A DNA stretch of 64,000 nt from Apostichopus japonicus (Eukaryota; Echinodermata; Holothuroidea; Aspidochirotida; Stichopodidae): contig NC_092569.1 in the NCBI RefSeq assembly GCF_037975245.1, positions 33,873,668 through 33,937,667 on the forward strand, in the 5' to 3' direction. Positions 11,792-24,259 of this stretch are shown piece by piece (within the stretch, counting starts at the first letter, position 1; the number at the start of each line of letters is the position of its first letter). The translations under genes and the position numbers were made by a program. The notes beneath the pieces are model-generated. The model did not search any database, had not been told where the DNA came from, and saw nothing but the letters and a program-made list of their open reading frames with translations.

Positions 11792-14122
11792 CATATAGAA
11801 TGCTGTTAATTCGCCGCGAGGTGTGGCCACCGCTATGCCACCAAATCCCTCCTTTGGAGTAATAGGTGCCATCATGGTGACCTTTACGTCAACTGTAAAC
11901 TCGCTGATAAAGGTTCCTTTTTGGGTATACTGCATAACTACTTTGGGTACATCTTCATCCTCTTCATCGCTTTCTGATGAACCAATGGAAGGAAAAGACT
12001 TCTGACTTTCGTCACTGCCATCTTCGTCTATGTTGTCCATGTTTGAATCGGGAATATTAAGACTTAGCCTTTCCCATAACACGTACACTAAGCCTTGTTG
12101 ATCTGCGCATATTTTCATTGGTCTATCATCGTCGTGTCGGCTGTGATACTGATATAACTGTTCGCCGAGGTCATTAATCGCCACGGCTTTACGTTTTCCA
12201 TCACAAAGGAGAAGATTTCCATCTTTAGAAGATGAGAGCGAAACAGGATGCGCCATATCATCGACCTTAATTGGGATATTTGATATTTCCTCGGCTTGAA
12301 GGTTACACCGATAAAGTGACGTTGTGCCACAGATGCCAACAATTACTTCAAGTGCATCTAACCCTTGCGTGATACATGTAACCTCTGTTTGATTAGTACT
12401 TAGCTCAAAGGGACTGCGCTCGTCTTCCCCGTCATTATCTATATAATATAGGTCTGACGAGTTATTTATGATTGCCACGAGTGAGTCTTCAATAGTATGG
12501 TTCATCTTTGCAATAAGAACCTTTCCCTCTGTGTCCTCAAATGGAAGCTCAAGTGTGTCATAGTTACCAGTTGTTAAAGTGTCCTCTGTTTCTGTATTAA
12601 AAGTGTATACCTCCGCGTTCCCATCGGCAGCAATCGCCAACGTTAGAATATATTTGTCGGAGAAAGCTCTTAGATCAGTAATTGCTTCATCGATACTAGT
12701 AACATGCAATTGATGCCATTCTTCGTCGATGAATGGAGAACGATATAAACCTAGAAAAGAAGACATAGTTTCTTTCATTTCATCTTCGTCGAATTCGCTA
12801 TCCTTTTCTTCGCCGCTGGGGATACTGCCCTTTTCGGAATCTGTCTCACCTTCAGATTCATCGCTCGTACTGCATTCAACTTCAACATCAGATCCGCTGC
12901 TGGGGATACTGCCCTTTTCGGAATCTGTCTCACCTTCAGATTCGTCGTTCGCACTGCATTCAACTTCAACATCAGATCCGCTTTCGTAATCTGAATAGCA
13001 AAAACACTTTGCAAGGTCCTGCCTCATAGAACGTGAGTCATTACGTACCCCTGAACAAGCTGTGAGAAATTCAGGGGCTGTCGAAAGAACAGACCAATTG
13101 TCAGCAGTCTCGGTTAAAACACGAGATGTTTTACAAATATTTTCCACTTTACTTTGAACATTAGTTAGGTATTTGTTTGATTTTTCAATGAAGTGTTTGG
13201 AGAACATCTTTCTAGTGTGAATCTCAAACATAATAAAGTCCTTGCCAGTTTTGAAGATTTGGAGTTTTCTTTCTGCTTTCTGTTTAATCTTCAGTTTCTT
13301 TTCTTTCAGTCTTCTCAAAGCAGATTTCATTTCTTTCTTAATTTTGTCTTTGTGTGCTTCACTGTACTCGTTGACTGTGCTTTCTAGTTTAATGTAATCT
13401 TCCTCAAGTTCTTCAAAAGCTTTTGTTAACAGTGCATCATTGCTTATCCTTTGCCTTATTTTTTTTGTAGAGGATTGAAATTTTTCTTTCATTCTATCGG
13501 CCGCTGTTGAAATTTCTTCAAACTTGTGACCAGGATGATGTATTGGAGCGCACACGGGGCATATCAACTTATCGCATGTTTGACAGCTGATATGCAAAGG
13601 CATGTCCTTGTGAGTAGGACATTTTGGTGTTTTGGATAGAGAAGTCACGGTTTGAGCATTAAATGTTACTGTGCCTGCTTCAATATCTTTTAACGTTACA
13701 AGATGAGTATGAAGTCGTAACATTTTCATCGACTTATGGCATAACATACAATCATTGCAGAGGAAACCACCACAATCAGGACATATCGCCACGACCTGCT
13801 TGGTCGTCTCACACGAACTGCAAATTTGTTTCTTGTGCTTGTCTTTCAGAGTGATCTCCAATTTCCGGCTTTCCAATATAGCTTCCAAGAGAAAATCACC
13901 TTTAAATCCATCGGCTCCACTTTCTGGTACATCTGTCTGTTGTCGACATGTAGGGCAATTGAAAATGGTATCCCTGGTAGCAATCCTATTGACAACTTGA
14001 GACAAACATTTTTTACAGAAGCGGTGAAGGCATGGTAACATTTTAGGCTCTTCCAAAGTATCAAGGCAAATGGAACAAAGTAAGATTTCCTCATCTAAGT
14101 TCGACGGGTTTGCCGTTGCCAT
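11792..14122 (-). CDS. TRIM56-like RING/B-box protein A1, main exon
   Basis: Probable E3 ubiquitin ligase. RING ligands C16, C19, C31, H33, C36, C39, C56, C59; B-box 1 at about 101-140; B-box 2 at 168-199 with the full C-x2-H-x8-C-x2-C-x4-C-x2-C-x3-H-x3-H spacing. A charged coiled coil follows (about 205-365), then an acidic Ser/Glu linker (about 374-450) and a C-terminal region of about 310 residues whose repeated short strands (for example DGNLLLCDGKRKAVAI) resemble the NHL-like propeller of TRIM56. The linker contains a tandem duplication of 28 residues. The ATG sits in a strong Kozak context (CACCATGG). The frame runs three codons past a splice donor (ATG|GTAAGA at 11792/11791) to a TAG at 11780; I take the donor as the true exon end. 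Confidence 0.9.
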
Positions 14123-17100
14123 GGTGAATTTCGATATATATTCTCCTTGAGGTTGACCTGAGTGGTGAGTGAAAAGTTACATCTGAGAGTTTATTTGCAG
14201 TATTAGGTATGTGGTAAATTAGACGCCTGTACAAAGAGGTTTACTTACAGAAATTATTATTCCTTCAAAACCACAATGGTTGTCACATTTTGATGCTGGA
14301 AACATCATTATATGTTGCGACAACGTTTACTTGTTTAGGTTCTTTCGAGAAATGTGGAAAAGGTTACTTAATCAATAGCGTAATATTACAGGGATTTTTA
14401 TTATTTATCTCGTTTTCATTACTTTTTCACCTAGCTATTTATCCGGTAGTTTTAAAATAAAAGTACGTCTTCGCATTGAGAAAGAATATCGCTTTCTTTG
14501 CTATTTTATTCTTAAGATTACTCTTTGACACAATCAACATCTTGAGATTGAAAGTAACAATAAAAAACAATAAAAATAAAAGTCACGAAAGTCACGAAAC
14601 ATTTGCATCAATTTTACACAGTGGGTCAACATTCCAATCAAATGTTGAGGCGATTATTGATACGTCGAAAACATCAACAACAAAATTAGATTATATGACC
14701 CATTCCTATTTAGAGTTTTCAAGGCAATTACATTTGGCAGCTGAAGCAAAACAACAAGCCATTCACCATCAATTGGTCGATCGCCAGCCTACAGCAACGA
14801 ATCGAAGCGGTGCAACCTTTGCCTCGGAGTAAGAGTCCCCATAGGTTAGACTTATTCTGACATGCCTAGAGAGTAAGTGTTTATGTCGGAGGACTAGTCC
14901 TCATAGGTTAGACAGAGGACTAGCCCCCCCCCCCCCCCCTCCATAGGTTAGACTTATTCTGGCATGCCCATAGAGTGTATGTGTTGTGCTTTGTTGTGAA
15001 TGCTGTCATGGTAGTTACAAGAGAGCAATACAATAGAACCCGGCTGTTCGATTATCAATTATTAGTTTGTGGTGAACTTGCTACACTGCTGTTATCATAG
15101 CCTACATGTCCGTTCAAAGAAAGGTCAAAATAATTGACGAAAAATGTTGTTAGTTAACTATAGTTTTAGTTCAGTTCACTAAAACGAAGCAGTCACGATG
15201 AAACTAAAGGTGGGCGTTGTCAGACATTTGGATTTGAGAGGGAGAGGCGCACAGAACAATATTTGATGGTCGTATGCTGAGGGTAGTTCAAGCTGGAGCC
15301 AGGGGCGACAGTGAGAGAGTGGACGCGGGACGAGGGGCACGAGGCGCAAGGCCATACGGGCGTAGGGTCTCTCTAATGGGGGTCCAATGAGGTAAGTCCC
15401 CGTAGGCTCTAAAGTTTCATCGTTTTTCAGAAAAGTATACACAGAGAACTAAGATGATCATAATTGTATGCTAAATGTTGAAAGCCATCTGGGCATCATG
15501 TATTTGACATTTAGATCAAGAAACATTTGATAAGCATCAATGTGTTAGGTATGTTAGGTAAGCATCACAATTTTGCCCGCGTATGATATTCTATGTTTAC
15601 TATACACTAACAAAACCAGCAGTATGAATACCCCATTGCACACATATATCATTCCCTATGAATTAATCCTTTCTATTGTAAAGAATATAACTTAAAAGGA
15701 TCTGTGTTTTTAAGTTGTTTAATTTACTGTACCTACAGATTTTTCAACTTAACTTCCTGTTCAAGATGACGCTTGCTACAGTTCCTGATATGGATTGTCG
15801 GTTGTACTTCCTTGTCTGGTTGTAATGATACAGTACCTTTTTAGATTCCAATGCAGTCATTAAACTTTAAACTGTCGTTTTCAATCGTGTGATAGACCTA
15901 TCTGTAGCCTTTGAACCCACATTAACATTATCGCACTTCACAAAAACTGAAAGAACTTTCCAGAGTACTCATAGTATAGATAGGCATCAATATGTTAGGT
16001 ATGCGTTGCCTTTGCTATTCTATGTTTACTATACACTAATGACACCAGCAGTAGGACTACCGTATAACACGTAATGTACAAACACACTCAATAGAGTACA
16101 CAAAGTGACAAAATATGAATATATTTACTGATTGAAGTTTAGTTCTCTTCGATGTTTGAAGGGTACAAAATGAACCTTCGATAGTTAATGTGGCAGCTGC
16201 AGAGTCATCGTTCGATATCCAACAAGCCAGTAAGGATTTTTTTTTTTATGCTAATACCTCTCTAAACTGTACTCCAATATCACGCTCTCAAAGCACTGGT
16301 ATTGACTGTACACCTGGTTCCTATCCTTGAGCTGATTTAAACATGATATTTGTACTGCTCGTACTGACAATACGAGTGCTCTGAAGCGGAACATGACACT
16401 ATTCAGCTTAGAAACAATTGTCCCAACTGGGTGTAGTCACAAGTCTGGTTTTCTCATGCAACTATATTTTGCGAATCCTGTGGACTATTTGGCACCTTCC
16501 AATCGAATGGGGCAGCGTTGGTGGGTGGGGGATGTCCAGATGATTTTTAGCTAAGATTCTGTCATCTGTGGGGCTAGTTTTCAGTTCGCAGTGCTCTTCA
16601 GCCGTGACGTTTTGGTTTCGCTGGGTGGGTGGGTTTACAAGATTTACTGATTTAATTGGTGTAAGCTGTGTGCAGGGGATTGGTTAGTTTGCTGTTTTGT
16701 GTTTGTTCTCTGTAGGTATTGTTTTTTTCTAAGGTCAGGGCAGGGCGGACGTCACATGGTACCCAGAATGACGTCATACTACAAAACATTCGTCACTATC
16801 ATCAATATTTGGATTTCCGGAATATGTTAATCAGACTAGGCTATGAACGACGTAGGTATCACCTCGAAGGAGAATTTATATCATGTGGATTTTCTAGAAC
16901 AGAATTCCACAAGGAATAAGAATATCGTGGGTAAAAAGCCCGAATCCTGAACGCAACCCCCGAAAAGGATTGTTCTTTCTTGAGGTGTGCTATTTTTTAA
17001 GGAAAAAATACCACAGGTTACATTTACATACAAAAAGGATAAAATGTGGTTTTAATAGACCATAGTTTCATAACGAATAAGAATATTTTGGGTAAAATGC

Positions 17101-17313
17101 CCAAATTCTGAACGCACCCCCGAAATTTTTTTTTTTTCTCGGGGCAGTCCCTTTGTTAAAAAATATACCATCAGTTACATTTACACACAAAGAAGATAAA
17201 AAAATCTTTATTAACCTCAAACTTTAAACCCAGCTTATATATTGGATGTGGTAACACTGTGGTGGTGGGGAGTACTGGGAAGTCTCTAAAGGCCCCCCCC
17301 CCCCTATTTAACC
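14123..17313. other. Upstream region of TRIM A1, no gene seen
   Basis: The first 50 bp upstream of the ATG are nearly identical in all four genes (AATATATATCGAAATTCACC in A1) and probably belong to the 5' UTR or promoter. Further out is DNA shared with 46.1-49.2 kb, including a C run near 14930 and a seed of the 46-bp repeat near 16540. A 118-codon + strand frame at 14476-14832 recurs in A2 but is altered by indels and truncated in B1 and B2; I do not support it as a gene. Confidence 0.5.
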
Positions 17314-17859
17314 CTAAACGCACTGGCGGAGCATTATGAATTTTTTTGCAAAGGTTTTTAACCGTTTAAGATATAAACTACATTCTTTCATGACTTTACC
17401 CCACGTCTTGTGCACATTATGACACCACTTTTGTCCATATAGGGCCCCCTTTGGGTGAGTTGTGTACCAATTTGTGATGACGTCACAGAAATATTTTCGA
17501 TTTTTACATTGACTTGTGTACAAAAATTTTAGTTTAAATAGGATACAAATACTCTGGGACAAATTTAAAAGTCTGTTTGCTTTGACGTACATAACAATTA
17601 TGCTCACTTCATCTCCTGAATCGCTATCATTACTGTCGCCTAGAAAGTCATCACAATCATTATCTAGAAACAGTTTTTGCACATCGAAGTCTTCCATAAC
17701 CTTCTCGGGCCATCCCAGCTCTAGTGATTCTCTCCATCCATTGTCGACAATGTTTCCAGCTTCATAACTACTTACGATCGCTGAGCGCCATTCTCTAGCA
17801 ATGAAGTTTGATCTAATAAGGATAATATAGATTTGGAATGAGCTAATGTATATGGTCAC
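17314..17859 (-). CDS. Unrecognised ORF with acidic segment
   Basis: 181 codons, start uncertain. The first 83 residues are the better part: hydrophobic start, then REWRSAIVSSYEAGNIVDNG, a Trp-rich stretch and an acidic run DCDDFLGDSNDSDSGDE, followed by a possible donor (GAA|GTGAGC). The same first part occurs at 49643-49894 with few changes. I do not recognise the family; acidic runs like this occur near the N terminus of some transposases, but no catalytic motif is visible. It may be a single exon of a mobile element or a decayed gene. The second half looks like read-through into non-coding DNA. Confidence 0.3.
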   Translation of the reverse strand: MTIYISSFQIYIILIRSNFIAREWRSAIVSSYEAGNIVDNGWRESLELGWPEKVMEDFDVQKLFLDNDCDDFLGDSNDSDSGDEVSIIVMYVKANRLLNLSQSICILFKLKFLYTSQCKNRKYFCDVITNWYTTHPKGALYGQKWCHNVHKTWGKVMKECSLYLKRLKTFAKKFIMLRQCV

Positions 17860-19269
17860 AACTTCGACAGAGATGACCTCTTTCTGTTATGATACTGTAG
17901 AGCATTACCCCCTGTTACTGTAATGCATTCATGTTTGTTATAAAGTTGATACTAAGTGGCGCCTATTCGAACTATGTTTAGATCCCACGATGCAATATTA
18001 CACGTTTTACTAGTTGCCATGATCACCGGAATTGCCAACCTTTTCATGAGCTGGTATGCTTCTAGAGTTGTAGCCATATGCCAGTAGACATGTCGATTTA
18101 TCGTGTATTATCTGACCTGAGGAACCAATGAGGTCGTCTCTTTAGAATGTTAGCAAAGGCTTTAGCATGTCTTTAGCTCTATAAGTCATCCCATTAGTTT
18201 GTGCAGATTACATCTGACCAGATATAGCGGATAGGCTGGGTGATCACATACCATATATAGTGGCTAGGCTGGGTGATCACATATAGTCTCTGACCAGATA
18301 TAGTGGATAGGCTAGGTGATCACTTATATTCTCTGACCAGATATAGTGGATAGGCTAGGTGCTCAATTATAGTCTTTGACCAGATAAAGTGGATAGGCTA
18401 GGTGATCAGATATAGTCTCTGCTTTGCAGCCTATTGTTCGACACAAGGGAGTCAGTTAGTTGACAAGGCAACCTCTAGTCTAAGTCAGTACTTGTGCATT
18501 CTTGAGGTAGTCAGAGTAAATGTTTCTTCTGGAACTAGGGCAACCAGCACCTAGTTATTGTATGAGTATCCTCTCTCGCGGGGTTACCCATGGTGGGGTA
18601 CCCCAGGGTGACCGGAATTCCATGACTGTGGGAGGGGTCAATACTTGTCCGTGTATGAGGGGTAAGGGTGTGTCATTGTGTGTGCATCCAATTATGTGTC
18701 AAAAACTCCTCCTAAACGGCTAGGCCAATTTTCTTCAAACTTGGTGGGTAGGTACTCCAGGGTAAACACTTGTGTCTTGCAGACGAATGTTAGAGGTTAA
18801 AGGTCAAATTTAGTTAAACTCGAATGAAGATCTTAATCCACTGAAATTTGTCCTTTGTTAGTACTCAATGGTCAGCTGTAAGTTAAGATATGTGCACATA
18901 TTCTTGTAATCGTCGTGATCTTTAACTATGCAGTATTCTTCTCATATAGCACTATGGAGAAACAACGAGTTTTCTACGAGGAATAAGCGGAATTCTGATT
19001 CAGCTATAAGGGAACATTTTAATGAATTTTCAATGCCACTGAAGGTTTACGGTTAGTAAAGGATTTCAGATTGTCAGGGTTCGGCGAGAGAGAGGTGCTG
19101 TATAATCAATAGGAGAACAGGACTGACTGGTTGTTGCGAATGCGGTAGACTTTAACAAACAACTATACAATTTTTTTTAAATGAGGTTGTTTTTTTTTAA
19201 AGTCGAATGAAACACTACGAAAGGCGAATGACACACTACGACAATGAATTATGTCTGCGCTCCTCGCAG
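17860..19269. other. Start of unit B1, no gene
   Basis: Paralogous to 4502-6343 in A1 without the LINE insertion. Contains the five-unit minisatellite and no supported gene. Confidence 0.5.
18216..18421. repeat. 43-bp minisatellite, 5 units (B1)
   Basis: Five units of the GACCAGATATAGTGGATAGG-type repeat, the largest array of the four paralogous loci. Confidence 0.8.
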
Positions 19270-20010
19270 GTGCCTCGTGTTCCTTTACCAGCAACCTGAA
19301 TATGCGAGATCGTAAGGATGTCTTTGAACCATATGACGAGGAATGTTCTCACGTGGTCTACCTCATATAACCTGACGGATCTATGGAACCATTTGCTGTT
19401 TACTGAAACAACAATACAGATGAAGGAGGCTGGTTGGCTGGTATACATTACTTTATTATAACATCTGATCTCTGTGTGATCGTCATTAGACTATGTGAAT
19501 TCAAAGTATTTCGGAGACTTTGAGAACCGAATAGATTCATTTGTTATTTGCTAATTACATCAAAACAAATTTGTATAAAAAATGATGGCTAAATTTTGCA
19601 TATAAAACGGTATTTGTATTGTTCCAGAATAGAGAGTTAGATAATAGTCAATCGTGGGCAAATTCAACAAGGATTGTACTGCTACGTGACTCTAAATAAA
19701 GATAGAAACACGAAGAAATTCAAGTGCATGAAAATGTTTTACAAACAAATTAAGTGAATGATGATTTGCAAAAGAAATGCAAGTTATGATTTTCATAATC
19801 CTCAATGCCTAGAAGAAAGTTGGCGTGATAGTTACAAATCTCTGTTTTCAATATTGTGTATTTTCATGACAGGTTGCGATGGTTTGCCAACCAATCGAGG
19901 AATGGCTTTCTCAGCAAAAGGTCATGGCAATGACCGTTCGACATCTCTCTGCGCTAATTATTATAACAACGGCTGGTGGTTCAAGACTTTTCTCACAGCT
20001 TTCTCATAGC
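19270..20010 (+). pseudogene. Fibrinogen-related (FReD) pseudogene fragment, B1
   Basis: The first part is frameshifted near 19283 and has an in-frame TAA where other copies have CAA (VYLI-stop-PDGSMEPFAVY), and a TGA where the family's conserved cysteine is expected. GGWL follows. About 400 bp further right the second part reads GMAFSAKGHGNDRSTSLCAN and YYNNGWWFKTF, ending early in a stop at about 20008. The segment between the two parts, also in B2, is absent from the A copies. The pattern of FReD residues is clear but the gene is dead. Confidence 0.75.
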
Positions 20011-22498
20011 TTAGCATAATATGTATATAAGTAATTAGAACGAAAGTCTGCAACCAGATGGAACCCAAATTACCATATGTCAAAGGCCATGTGCTATTTT
20101 AAGACGGGAAAGCAATGAATTTCAAGAAACTGTAGCTCCGCCATCCAGCTGACAAAAGCACTTACTGTGGTTTAGACCTCAAGAAAACGTTATCTACAAA
20201 ATAATAAGTCATTTTTTACTGATATTCTATCTATCATTTTTAAAAAATTTCCAAAAGAAAAGAAAAGCGAAAAAAAAATAGTAATACGAGAGATTATAAA
20301 TATGGTTTCCCAAGAACTATTTCCCTCTAATGTGCACTTCAGTTCATGTCGTTTCATACTGGATCTCAATGATTTGGTTTGATTAAGCTCACTTCTCAAT
20401 ACACCTTCATTGCACTCTACCGTTAAAATTGCAGGTAGAATAAAACAAATTAAAATCATAATTTTTCTAAAGTTCGTATTTGTGTTTGTCTGAACATATT
20501 TATTTCAAGTTTTAGGTATTGGTTAGTGGGATCATATCATGTTTTGATTCTGTAACAAAACGAAGGAGTGAAAGCCCTCTCTTATAATACAAAGGCTGCA
20601 TTTTTAATGTTAACATGAATGAATAGATCAAATTAAATTTTTCTTATGTACTATACAGTGCTGAGCCTATAATATATCCATGTTTAAGGAGGTTGGTAGA
20701 AAACAGGAACAGGTTCGGGAGGGGGTAAATCTAAGGTGACGCATAGTTCGAGGAGTGGTACAACAGACTTTGATTTGAGATCCAACAATAAAATTAGATG
20801 GAACCGTTTTGCAAAAGTGGAACCACTGTGTGGTACGTGCTATAAATTTCGATCTTTAAAGGTGTTTCCATTAATTTATTTTGTTTCCCTTAATTTTAAA
20901 ACAACGTTGCACTTTTTTAATTACCCTATTGTTAAGGATTAACAACAGGGTACATTTAGTCCGCAATTCGTCTACATATATTAAAATGAATTTCTTTTGG
21001 TTAAAATAAGTTTAGCGTTCTCATTTGATTACTTTAAGGTTTACTTTAAGCAACAAATTATCATAATTAAAACACCATGCTATCAGTCCGAGTTGTATTC
21101 TCATACAACTTTTAATTAAAAACAAACAAAACATGCATCTCATCTGTAGTTAACTTGATGGGATATACTTAGTCTAGTATACAGACCATTTGTATACGAT
21201 ACATAATTCTTTAGGAACGAAACGTGTATGGTCTCAAACGTCATATTTGCAATTGTATTAAACATTAATGTCATGCAACATTATAGTGATAAATAAATGA
21301 ACCTAGATGCTGACATCAAAGTTACCTAACATGGTTTATTCCAATGGTGTTTCAAATATATAAACAACGTAGTTTGATAAAAAATAGAGGAGTATCAAAC
21401 TATATGTGTTAACTTTAATCTCCTCATAAATACAACAAACGTAATGATATCGTTTATCATGAAAATTGATAACAATAAAAACGTATACATACGTTTATAT
21501 ACCTCTATTAAAGTTAAACTTTGTCCTTGCAACAAATATATTTTAGACCTCTTCATATCAACATCATAAACATGCTACTTTGTAACTTGTAATAGTACTT
21601 GAAAGGGAATAACATTGGTTTAAACACCCGATTCTCATGGCTTTATCAGTTAAAATTGGTAAATGGTGAGTACCTGTTCATCAGATGAAACTGGTTTGTG
21701 TTACAATTTCTTAACATGTGTTACATTTATGACCAGTTGCTACTGAAAAGGACCTATACAAACACAAAAAACTTAACACACAACTATATCCACATAATAC
21801 AAAACAGACTACTCTTAATATAAATATATATGTCCTCACAACATTATTGTGTGGCTAAGATATGAATTTATCAAATTTGGTGGTATTTACATCATTTGGG
21901 AACGGCAGAGTTAAAGATGTCAGACGGTGTTTAATGTAGTTATGAAATTCTAATTACAAAGAACCTTGAAAGTGAGGAACACATTCCAACGGTATCAGGT
22001 TTCAAGGATAAAGCAAGAAGAATTGAGATTATAAAAGAAAAATTGAAAATTTTGCAGACCATTTGCCGTTATGATATTCCAGACCACTTACTCTGATCTA
22101 TTTCTTGGGAGAATCGAAGGTTTAGTCAATGAAAAGATATTCTTCAGTTATGGACAAGATATTGAGATGAGATTACCCAATAAACAGTTATATATAACAG
22201 AATATATGTCCTTCCATATAAGTGTTACATTGTCAGCCACTGGAAAAAAAAAACTTTGAACAAGCAGTAAGTAGTACATTTAGTATGAATTTTGTATACA
22301 TATAAGAGCTAGCAAGATATAAGTATTATATTAATCGTTAGAGGGCAACATTGGTCAATATTAAATCATCCTCGATATAGGATGGAGTAGACGAAGGCCG
22401 CACTTTCCTTTACCGCATGACTGAGAATCTGTGAGTTTATATAATGGTTTATATCGTATTTTACATCATTATGCTCACCCCTTCTCCGTGTCATTCAT
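20011..22498. other. Conserved non-coding stretch of unit B1
   Basis: One copy of the 245-bp repeat near 20070 and the conserved non-coding part of the unit. No gene seen. Confidence 0.5.
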
Positions 22499-22700
22499 TA
22501 CGAGTTCAACCTGATTAGCCCTTGCTTGGTATACACTCCCCAAAAAACGATGATTTCCGGGTGTCACGTGATCTACGAAATAACCAACGTTGCTTTCCGT
22601 TTCTTTGCTAATGAAGCAGATGCAGCAGGAATATATACCTCACAAAAGAGTTGGTTGAGTAACAGCAACAGCAACAAAAGGATATTTAAAAAAAAACACA
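22499..22700. other. Deletion scar where the B1 terminal exon should be
   Basis: The left arm of the inverted repeat is present from 22499. Near 22657 the sequence jumps from CAAAAGAGTTGGTTGAG to TAACAGCAACAGCAACAAAA. In A2 these flanks are about 260 bp apart and enclose the right arm and the whole terminal exon. So B1 has lost both. Confidence 0.75.
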
Positions 22701-24259
22701 CATATCTGCATATTTTCTCTCCTTAAAGTAGCGAAATTATGTCCTGGTTATTGACATCTATCTCTACTTACAAATTATTGGTAATGTGGGTCGCTCTCAT
22801 GTAAAGACTTATTAGCTAAATTAATGAGTAGAGCAATTCACTGTGAAATATATTATTTCATATATGCCTTTGTGCATTTGGTGATTTTATACGTGTGTGA
22901 ACAACTGGTGGGCTACTGTCTTTGGCTTGGAAGATCCTGTAAGTTATTTGCAAGTAAATTATGCATGTAGTAGAAAATGATGAACAGGTTGGTAAATACG
23001 CACTTGATATTCGAACTTTGTTATCATAGAACACGAGAACTATATATTTCTAAACGTGTATAATTATTTAACTAACAACGTTTATCCTACTACACTATAC
23101 TCATAGATTCGCTGGATTCTCTGGATTTATGCGTCATGAAGTAGGCAAGAGGGTCTAAATTTATCAATGAATTAATCATATTTACTTCATTATCACTCAC
23201 TCTCCACAACCCCCATATTGCTCGTCGTCGCTATAAGCGATGTTATTCCCAAGTTGCGTCATTCTCGTCCTAAATTAACTACATTTATTTTATATTATTA
23301 CTCAGACATGATGGTGGGTAAAATAACTCCAAATGGGGATTTTGTTCTTCAAGCGACTCTTTTTTCTAATTCTAATTCTACCAAAGTTTCTGAGTGTAAG
23401 TGCATATAGCTTTAATTCGTAATTCACACAAAACATAGCTTAATAATGTAAAGATAGAGGGGTGGCATTGCTTAATATTCACAAATGAGCAGTCAAAACA
23501 GTCACGCATTCTTATTCTTTCAATATAATAACATTATTGTATTAAACATGTCCCTTTATATAATACTAACGTTAAATGTTTACCTGGCTACATGGAATGT
23601 GTTTAGTGTTACAAATATATAACTATATATAACTATGTAGTGTGATCCCACTGCATATAACTATTATAATCAACAGATTATGTGATGAGATGGTTAAGAA
23701 AGCTTTATTTTCTGTCATAAAGTTCCTTGCAAAATGTTTTCATTAGTTGCTGTTGATATTGAATTAAGAATCAGAAATGATGTATGCGGCCTTACCAAAA
23801 TGTTGGCCTAAAATGTTTTAAACCTTTAAATATTAAATAAAGCATTACAATATATATATATATATAGCCTTACAAATTACAAAAAATGAAAAGAAAAATC
23901 AGATTGAAATTTGTATGTTCGATTTGGATTCCCAGAGCGAATTGATAGTATCCTTTTGAAGTTAAAAGTGGAATGTTAAGCTTTTTAACATTGAGATGAT
24001 AATGGCACTTTTTACAATAGATCAATTTAGTCAATGAAAACGAAAACGGTATTTTCATGATGGTATCCTCTTGAAGTTAAAAGTGGCGTTTCATCACACA
24101 CTGCAGCCAACATACATCCCAGTCTACGCAGCCTATGACATCTTGTAATTTAGACAAACGTTAGAGAAGAGGTTGGGTATGTTTTTACCTAAGCATTGCG
24201 CACCATGACTTGATCAATTTTACAAAACACAATCGATGATAAATTAACTAACATCTTAC
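22701..24259. other. Region downstream of TRIM B1 (former intron)
   Basis: Collinear with the introns of the other three genes, with a short (TA) tract at about 23849-23866 and a + strand exon-like frame at 23218-23409. No acceptor plus terminal exon found. Confidence 0.5.

Larger units (their letters stand above)
4502..17884. repeat. Unit A1 of the nested tandem array
   Basis: Starts at GTTATGATACTGTAGAGCAT, the motif that also opens units B1 (17885), A2 (35752) and B2 (49913). Type A is defined by a LINE 3' end inserted before the fibrinogen-related relic, a shared TAA in that relic, a multi-copy 245-bp repeat and a 3-residue longer RING loop in the TRIM protein. Confidence 0.75.

Noticed and set aside
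12729-12989. + strand frames inside the TRIM main exons (also in the other three copies)
   Set aside because: Antisense shadows of the well-supported RING/B-box/coiled-coil protein.
14476-14832. 118-codon + strand frame upstream of TRIM A1, with a relative at 46437-46778
   Set aside because: Differs by indels between sister copies and is cut off or altered in B1 and B2; no recognisable domain or splice signals.
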